DNA of 10,046 nucleotides from Sphingobacteriaceae bacterium (lineage in GTDB: Bacteria > Bacteroidota > Bacteroidia > Sphingobacteriales > Sphingobacteriaceae), in contig JANWIB010000047.1 of NCBI GenBank assembly GCA_025450155.1, positions 1-10,046 on the forward strand, read 5' to 3'. Shown in pieces: positions 5,980-10,046 of this stretch; within the stretch, counting starts at the first letter, position 1, and each line of letters opens with the position of its first letter. The position numbers and the translations under genes are program-made. The notes beneath the pieces were generated by a model, which ran no database searches, was not told the origin of the DNA, and saw only the letters and a list, made by a program, of their open reading frames with translations.

Positions 5980-7311
5980 ATGGGATGTGGAAGTTGTTCA
6001 TCAGGTGGCGGATGTACGCCTGCAGGCTGCAAAAGTAACGGCTCTTGCCTTACAAATGGATGTAGCAAATTAGATGTTTATGACTGGCTTGCCCACATGG
6101 ACATGCCGGCTAATTACAAACCTTTCAATATTGTTGAGGTAAAATTTAAAGGATCGCGTAAAGATTTTTATATCAATACCGATAATATTTATTTGGAAAA
6201 CGGCGAATTAGTAGCCGTTGAAACCAGTACGGGAGGATATGATATTGGGCATATTTCTTTAACCGGAGAATTGGTAAGAATGCAATTGAAAAAGAAGCAT
6301 CTAAAATTAGAGGATGTTACTAAAAAAATCTATCGAAAAGCAACTCCAACCGATGTAGATAAGTGGAAAGCCGCAAAAGATTTAGAATGGGAAACCATGC
6401 ACAAGTCAAGAAAACTGGCTTTAGAGCTGGGACTTTCTATGAAGTTGAGCGATGTAGATTACCAGGGTGATAAAACCAAAGCCACTTTTTATTATACAGC
6501 CGAAGGCCGGGTAGATTTTCGGGAATTAATTAAGCGTATGGCCGAGTCGTTCCGTGTTCGCATCGAGATGCGACAAATTGGGATGCGTCAGGAAGCCAGC
6601 CGCCTTGGTGGAATAGGGTCTTGTGGGAGAGAGTTATGTTGCTCCACTTGGTTAACTGATTTTAAAACGGTTTCTACCGCTGCTGCACGCTATCAAAATC
6701 TTTCTTTAAATACACTAAAACTGGCGGGGCAATGCGGCAAGTTGAAGTGTTGCTTAAATTATGAGCTGGACACGTATATGGATGCCTTAAAACATGTACC
6801 AGATAATATTGATCATCTTGCAACAGAAAAAGGCGTTGCCAGGTTGCAAAAAACTGATATTTTTAAAAAATTGATGTGGTTTAGCTATCCTAATGAAGAA
6901 AGTTGGATTCCGTTAGAAATAGATCGCGTAAAAGAAATATGGCAATTGAATAAAGAAGGAATTAAGCCGGAAGATTTAAAAGATGAGGCAGTGGAATTGG
7001 AAGCACCTGTTACTGCCAAGAATTTGGATTATGAAAATGTGGTTGGACAGGATAGTTTAACTCGTTTGGATGATAAGAACCGTAAAAAGAAAAAAAGCAA
7101 TAATCGGAATAAAGGCAGAGCACAATATAGCAGCCAGGGAGAAAAAGGTAATTTGCCTGAAAAACAAAACTTAAATAAAATAAATCAGCAGGCAATCAGG
7201 GCCGCGGCAGAAAACACCGAAACTAAACCAGCTAATAATGCCAACAGGAACAACCGCCGAAAAGGCAGGTATAGAAATCCTAATCGGCCGAAAGAAAATG
7301 GCAATGAATAA
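5980..7311 (+). CDS. ricT: PSP1-domain protein, RicT/YaaT family
   Basis: A 443-residue RicT/YaaT homologue. The PSP1 domain spans roughly residues 60-270 and includes FYYTAEGRVDFRELIKRMA (170-188), IEMRQIGMRQEA (195-206) and RLGGIGSCGRELCC (208-221). C215, C220, C221, C252, C257 and C258 form the two CxxxxCC motifs that define the family. In Bacillus subtilis RicT works with RicA and RicF as an iron-sulfur complex affecting mRNA maturation; no RicA/RicF gene is visible here. Two features stand out: a six-cysteine start (C3, C6, C12, C17, C23, C28) and a basic Asn/Arg/Lys-rich tail (about 363-443), making it far longer than the B. subtilis protein of about 275 residues. The ATG follows the holB TAA with no gap, and holB-ricT adjacency is also known in Firmicutes, which supports the name. 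gldH overlaps its 3' end. Confidence 0.88.
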   Translation: MGCGSCSSGGGCTPAGCKSNGSCLTNGCSKLDVYDWLAHMDMPANYKPFNIVEVKFKGSRKDFYINTDNIYLENGELVAVETSTGGYDIGHISLTGELVRMQLKKKHLKLEDVTKKIYRKATPTDVDKWKAAKDLEWETMHKSRKLALELGLSMKLSDVDYQGDKTKATFYYTAEGRVDFRELIKRMAESFRVRIEMRQIGMRQEASRLGGIGSCGRELCCSTWLTDFKTVSTAAARYQNLSLNTLKLAGQCGKLKCCLNYELDTYMDALKHVPDNIDHLATEKGVARLQKTDIFKKLMWFSYPNEESWIPLEIDRVKEIWQLNKEGIKPEDLKDEAVELEAPVTAKNLDYENVVGQDSLTRLDDKNRKKKKSNNRNKGRAQYSSQGEKGNLPEKQNLNKINQQAIRAAAENTETKPANNANRNNRRKGRYRNPNRPKENGNE

Positions 7312-7774
7312 GCGATTTATCCCTTTCCTGCTTCTACTTTTTCCTGCTTTTATAACAGCATGTACTGATAATGCGATTATTGACACCAATATAGAAATAA
7401 GTGATCGCAATTGGAGTTATATCAAAACGGTACGCATTCCAGTTCAGGTTAAGGATGCTTCAAAAGCATACAACTTGTATTTTAATTTAAGGCATACCGC
7501 CGATTATAAATACTCGAATATTTTTGTAATTATCTACCAAACGGGCCCCGATAAGAAGCGAACCAAAGAACGAAAAGAATTCCAATTAGCCTATCCCGAT
7601 GGCGAATGGTTGGGAAGTGGTTCGGGGAATCTCTATAGCTACCAGTTGCCATTTAAAGAGAACTATAAATTTCCAAAAAAAGGTATTTATGTCTTTGAAT
7701 TTGAACAAAATATGCGAGACAATCCCCTGCGTGAAGTAAGTGATGCGGGTCTGAGAGTTGAGCCTGCTCGATAA
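7298..7774 (+). CDS. gldH: gliding motility lipoprotein GldH
   Basis: A 158-residue lipoprotein. MAMNKRF, a hydrophobic core and ITAC give a lipobox with Cys22, followed by TDNAIIDTNIEISDRNWSY, the typical GldH opening. Later blocks fit the family: YNLYFNLRHTADYKYSNIFVIIYQ, GEWLGSGSGNLYSYQLPF and GIYVFEFEQNMRDNPLREVSDAGLRVE. GldH is an envelope lipoprotein needed for gliding and type IX secretion in Flavobacterium, and homologues occur in non-gliding Bacteroidota, so its presence does not prove motility. The length is normal. Start choice: ATG 7298 or ATG 7304 (two residues shorter); both lie inside the end of ricT (14- or 8-nt overlap), so translation is probably coupled. An upstream TTG in the same frame (7238) would put a charged stretch before the signal peptide and is unlikely. 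No other gld or T9SS gene is seen in the window. Confidence 0.87.
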   Translation: MAMNKRFIPFLLLLFPAFITACTDNAIIDTNIEISDRNWSYIKTVRIPVQVKDASKAYNLYFNLRHTADYKYSNIFVIIYQTGPDKKRTKERKEFQLAYPDGEWLGSGSGNLYSYQLPFKENYKFPKKGIYVFEFEQNMRDNPLREVSDAGLRVEPAR

Positions 7775-7781
7775 ATTGATA

Positions 7782-9077
7782 CTACAATAACTCAACCAAC
7801 TTTTCCAACTTCATTCCTCTTGAGCCTTTAATTAAAACCGTGGAGTTTTTTATAGGATGACTTTTGATAAAATCATATGCTTCATCTGTGGTGTTGAAGA
7901 AATAATCTCCAGTTTTTTGATGTTTTTTGAAATCTTGCCCAATAAAAATGCATTTATCAGCGTTAATAATTCGAGCTTTTTCTAATACGATTTGATGCTC
8001 TGCTGATGATTCTCCCCCCAATTCAAACATATCTCCCAAAATCAGTACCTTATTTTCAACCGGCATGGCCGCTATATTTTTGAGTGCAACATCCATACTG
8101 CTTGGATTAGCATTGTAATAATCGCAGATTAAGGTATTTTTTTCTGTTTTTGTTATTTGAGATCGGTTATTGGTCGGCATATAAGTTTCAATTCCAGCGT
8201 TTATTTCTTCGGGAGTTAATCCAAAGTAACTCCCAATAGCAATAGCTGCAAGAATATTTTCGGTATTGTATGTTCCAGTTAAATTAGATTCTGCCCGGTA
8301 CTTTTTATTTTCAACCTCCCATTCTATAGTAAGAAACGGGTTGTTTGCTATCAATTTGCCGTGTATATAACAATCGATTGAATCGCCATAATATATGACA
8401 TTTTTTAAACCTCGCTCCTGGCTCATGGTCATCAGGTAGCTGTTATCCTGGTTTATAAATGCTATTCCTTTTGTTTTACTCAAAAAATCATAAAGTTCCC
8501 CCTTGCCCTTTTTTACGCCTTCAAATCCGCCAAAACCTTCTAAATGTGCCTTTCCGACGTTGGTAATCAAGCCATAGGTGGGTTCTGCAATAGTACACAG
8601 AAACTCAATTTCCTTCTGATGATTAGCTCCCATTTCGATGATAGCCATTTCTATATTCGAAGTAATAGAAAGGATAGTTAACGGAACACCAATATGGTTG
8701 TTTAAGTTTCCCTGTGTGGCGTAAGTTTTAAATTTTTGCAATAAAACAGAATGAATTAATTCTTTAGTAGTGGTTTTCCCATTGGTTCCGGTAATGCCTA
8801 TAAAGGGAATAGATAGTTTTTTTCTGTGATAATTTGCCAGCCTTTGCAAGGTTTTTAAAACATCATCCACTAAAATATATTTCTCGCCCTCGGCATATTC
8901 TTTTTCATCAATTATCGCATAAGCTGCTCCCGTCGCCAAGGCTTGGTTTGCAAAAGAATTTCCATTAAAGTTTTCGCCTTTCAGTGCAAAAAATAAGCAT
9001 CCGGAAGAGATCTTTCTGGTATCAGTACAGATTTGCGGATGCTGTAAAAAATGAGAATAAAGCTGTTCTATATCCAT
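7782..9077 (-). CDS. murF: UDP-MurNAc-tripeptide:D-Ala-D-Ala ligase MurF
   Basis: A 431-residue Mur ligase that adds D-Ala-D-Ala to UDP-MurNAc-tripeptide in the cytoplasm, the last soluble step of peptidoglycan precursor synthesis. The N-terminal substrate domain has CTDTRKISSGCLFFALKGENFNG (17-39). The central ATPase domain has the P-loop ITGTNGKTTTKE (95-106), NLNNHIGVPLTIL (124-136), EMGANHQKEIEFL (148-160) and NVGKAHLEGFG (173-183). KKGKGELY (189-196) probably contains the carbamylated lysine of Mur ligases. The C-terminal domain has NRSQ (304-307), DYYNANPSSMDVAL (319-332), LILGDMFELG (345-354) and GSRGMKLE (418-425). The combination ILGDMxELG plus DxYNANPxS separates MurF from MurC/D/E. 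The start is ATG 9075-9077. The gene converges on gldH with a 7-nt gap. Full length, no missing key motif. Confidence 0.96.
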   Translation of the reverse strand: MDIEQLYSHFLQHPQICTDTRKISSGCLFFALKGENFNGNSFANQALATGAAYAIIDEKEYAEGEKYILVDDVLKTLQRLANYHRKKLSIPFIGITGTNGKTTTKELIHSVLLQKFKTYATQGNLNNHIGVPLTILSITSNIEMAIIEMGANHQKEIEFLCTIAEPTYGLITNVGKAHLEGFGGFEGVKKGKGELYDFLSKTKGIAFINQDNSYLMTMSQERGLKNVIYYGDSIDCYIHGKLIANNPFLTIEWEVENKKYRAESNLTGTYNTENILAAIAIGSYFGLTPEEINAGIETYMPTNNRSQITKTEKNTLICDYYNANPSSMDVALKNIAAMPVENKVLILGDMFELGGESSAEHQIVLEKARIINADKCIFIGQDFKKHQKTGDYFFNTTDEAYDFIKSHPIKNSTVLIKGSRGMKLEKLVELL

Positions 9078-9092
9078 TAAAGAATGTTTTTA

Positions 9093-9100
9093 CAAATATG
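9093..9100 (-). promoter_or_regulatory. possible -7 element of murF
   Basis: On the minus strand CATATTTG (9100-9093) matches 7 of 8 bases of TAnnTTTG and would leave about 15 nt to the murF ATG. No TTG is present 17-23 nt upstream. murF is isolated from the upstream gene by a terminator at 9128-9150, so some promoter must lie in this stretch; this is the best candidate I see. Confidence 0.3.
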
Positions 9101-9127
9101 ATAAAATCAGGATTGATTTAATAAATG

Positions 9128-9150
9128 AAAAAAACCGCCTAAGGGCGGTT
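9128..9150 (-). terminator. rho-independent terminator of the PspC-type gene
   Basis: AACCGCC (9133-9139) and GGCGGTT (9144-9150) form a perfect 7-bp stem with a TAAG loop. On the minus strand the stem is followed by a run of T (complement of the A tract 9128-9134), the classic intrinsic terminator layout. It lies 62 nt past the stop of the membrane protein gene (9212) and upstream of murF, so it separates their transcripts. Confidence 0.85.
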
Positions 9151-9211
9151 CCATTAAAATTAAATCTCCTGCAGGCCCTCATTCATTTAAGTGTTATGCA
9201 AACGGCGATTT

Positions 9212-10046
9212 TTAACGAATGTTCCGTTTGTATAAAGAATCATTTTTACATTTTAACCCATTTTCTGTCATAACCCATTCCGATAAGGTTTCTTCAGATG
9301 CGTTCTGTGGTACACAATCCCATAGATTGTAATTTTCCAGGATAGAGTTTAATCGGGTATCAAAAACTAACCGGGTATTCAAAGGGATTTTTAGTGTCAA
9401 TTTAACTTTTTGGTTTCGCCAAAGGTGGCTTTTAGTAAAAATAGTACCAGGTAATAACAAAGTCGAATCCGAGTGACGAGCCAACTTATAGTCAACAGCT
9501 TGTGCTGTCTTTAAAGCGGTTTCAAAATTTGGTCCTCTAGCACTAAAAATCTTGGTTAAGGTCGGTTTTTCAATATCAGCCCGTTCAATATATAATGATA
9601 ATGCATCCGGCATCCTGATTTCTTTATCAGTGCCATCCATTATTATTCCACGTGAATGATCGTTGATATCTAATTCCGTGCTATCCTCTTTTGTCAAAAA
9701 ACGGATGTCATTGAATTTTAAATAATACACAGGAGAGGCTTTAATATCCTCCACTTCAGAGAAACTGGCTTCGTCTGCAAATTGAGCCCCCAATTTAGAG
9801 CCATAATAAATACCGCAGCCCAGTCCGGTAAGCCAGATTAGTAGCATAGCGAATGATCCCGTACGGGTTATTATCTTTTTGTTGAATAAAACCCGTATCG
9901 CAAACAGAACCAATGCCATTAAGGGAATTACCAATAGCGCAAAAATGCTGAAATATATTGGCGATTGGTATTCAGGGTTGATGATATTCATGGGGAAATT
10001 AAGATGTGTTGTTTCACTAAACCCCAATAAAACAATAAAGCCTACA
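9212..10046 (-). CDS. PspC-type envelope-stress membrane protein, C-terminal part (5' end outside window)
   Basis: The minus-strand frame is open to the right edge, so this is the last 277 residues of a longer protein. The TTG at 10027 is an internal Leu codon inside a hydrophobic stretch (VGFIVLLGF), not a start. Two membrane helices follow at about residues 30-54 (IYFSIFALLVIPLMALVLFA) and 63-86 (FAMLLIWLTGLGCGIYYG), joined by a basic loop. The remainder is an extracytoplasmic domain with FSARGPNFETALKTAQAVDY, then STLLLPG and LWRNQKVKLTLKIPLNTRLVFD. This arrangement and the ARG...WRNQ-V-L-L-IP pattern fit the C-terminal part of Bacteroidota PspC-domain proteins, in which a PspC domain precedes several helices and a beta-rich tail. 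The PspC domain itself is not visible, so the call rests on the tail and topology. The gene ends with its own strong terminator. Confidence 0.62.
   Translation of the reverse strand, partial: VGFIVLLGFSETTHLNFPMNIINPEYQSPIYFSIFALLVIPLMALVLFAIRVLFNKKIITRTGSFAMLLIWLTGLGCGIYYGSKLGAQFADEASFSEVEDIKASPVYYLKFNDIRFLTKEDSTELDINDHSRGIIMDGTDKEIRMPDALSLYIERADIEKPTLTKIFSARGPNFETALKTAQAVDYKLARHSDSTLLLPGTIFTKSHLWRNQKVKLTLKIPLNTRLVFDTRLNSILENYNLWDCVPQNASEETLSEWVMTENGLKCKNDSLYKRNIR

Noticed and set aside
7010..7410. Two minus-strand reading frames (61 and 79 codons) over the ricT tail and gldH start
   Set aside because: Both are antisense to supported genes; their hydrophobicity reflects the complement of the Lys/Asn-rich tail and the gldH signal peptide region.
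7586..7795. 69-codon minus-strand reading frame antisense to gldH
   Set aside because: Antisense to the conserved C-terminal half of gldH and running into the murF end in another frame; no family resemblance.
9165..9176. Palindrome CCTGCAGG in the gap between the PspC-type gene and murF
   Set aside because: An isolated 8-nt palindrome without a T tract or a second copy nearby; expected by chance.

Overview
The window reads as ordinary chromosomal DNA from a member of the Bacteroidota. The evidence is a gldH lipoprotein gene, a LytS/LytTR two-component pair, low-GC genes with almost no Shine-Dalgarno signal, and promoter elements of the Bacteroidota type (TTG ... TAnnTTTG). A PspC-type membrane protein of Bacteroidota architecture also fits. 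Gene content suggests a Sphingobacteriales-like organism (Pedobacter/Solitalea relatives), but that finer placement is inference. I see no tRNA, rRNA, CRISPR array, insertion sequence, phage gene or origin.

Left part, 1-1011 (+ strand): the last 99 residues of a LytS/YehU-type sensor histidine kinase, overlapping by 14 nt a complete LytTR-type response regulator.

Middle-left, 1078-4732 (all - strand): ruvX (Holliday-junction-resolvase-like), then a likely operon headed by a clear promoter at 4250-4282. It holds an O-methyltransferase, a small secreted glucosaminidase-fold protein and a lipoprotein with a glucosaminidase-type domain plus LysM. After a 57-nt gap come a secreted protein with a carboxypeptidase-regulatory-like beta-sandwich domain and, overlapping it by 4 nt, a 113-residue membrane-associated protein with an HExxH motif. 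Much of this block appears to act on the cell envelope and peptidoglycan.

Middle-right, 4834-7774 (+ strand): holB (DNA polymerase III delta'), a ricT/PSP1-domain gene that starts at the base after the holB stop, and gldH, which overlaps the ricT end. The spacing predicts one transcript starting from the ruvX/holB divergent region. RicT here has a six-cysteine N-terminus and a long basic, Asn-rich tail.

Right part, 7782-10046 (- strand): murF (peptidoglycan precursor ligase), converging on gldH with 7 nt between them. After a 134-nt gap with a strong rho-independent terminator comes the C-terminal part of a PspC-type envelope-stress membrane protein that runs off the right edge.

No dramatic new system is evident. 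The observations most worth following up are the miniature HExxH protein coupled to a secreted beta-sandwich protein, near-leaderless promoters before the O-methyltransferase and holB, and the unusual ends of RicT.
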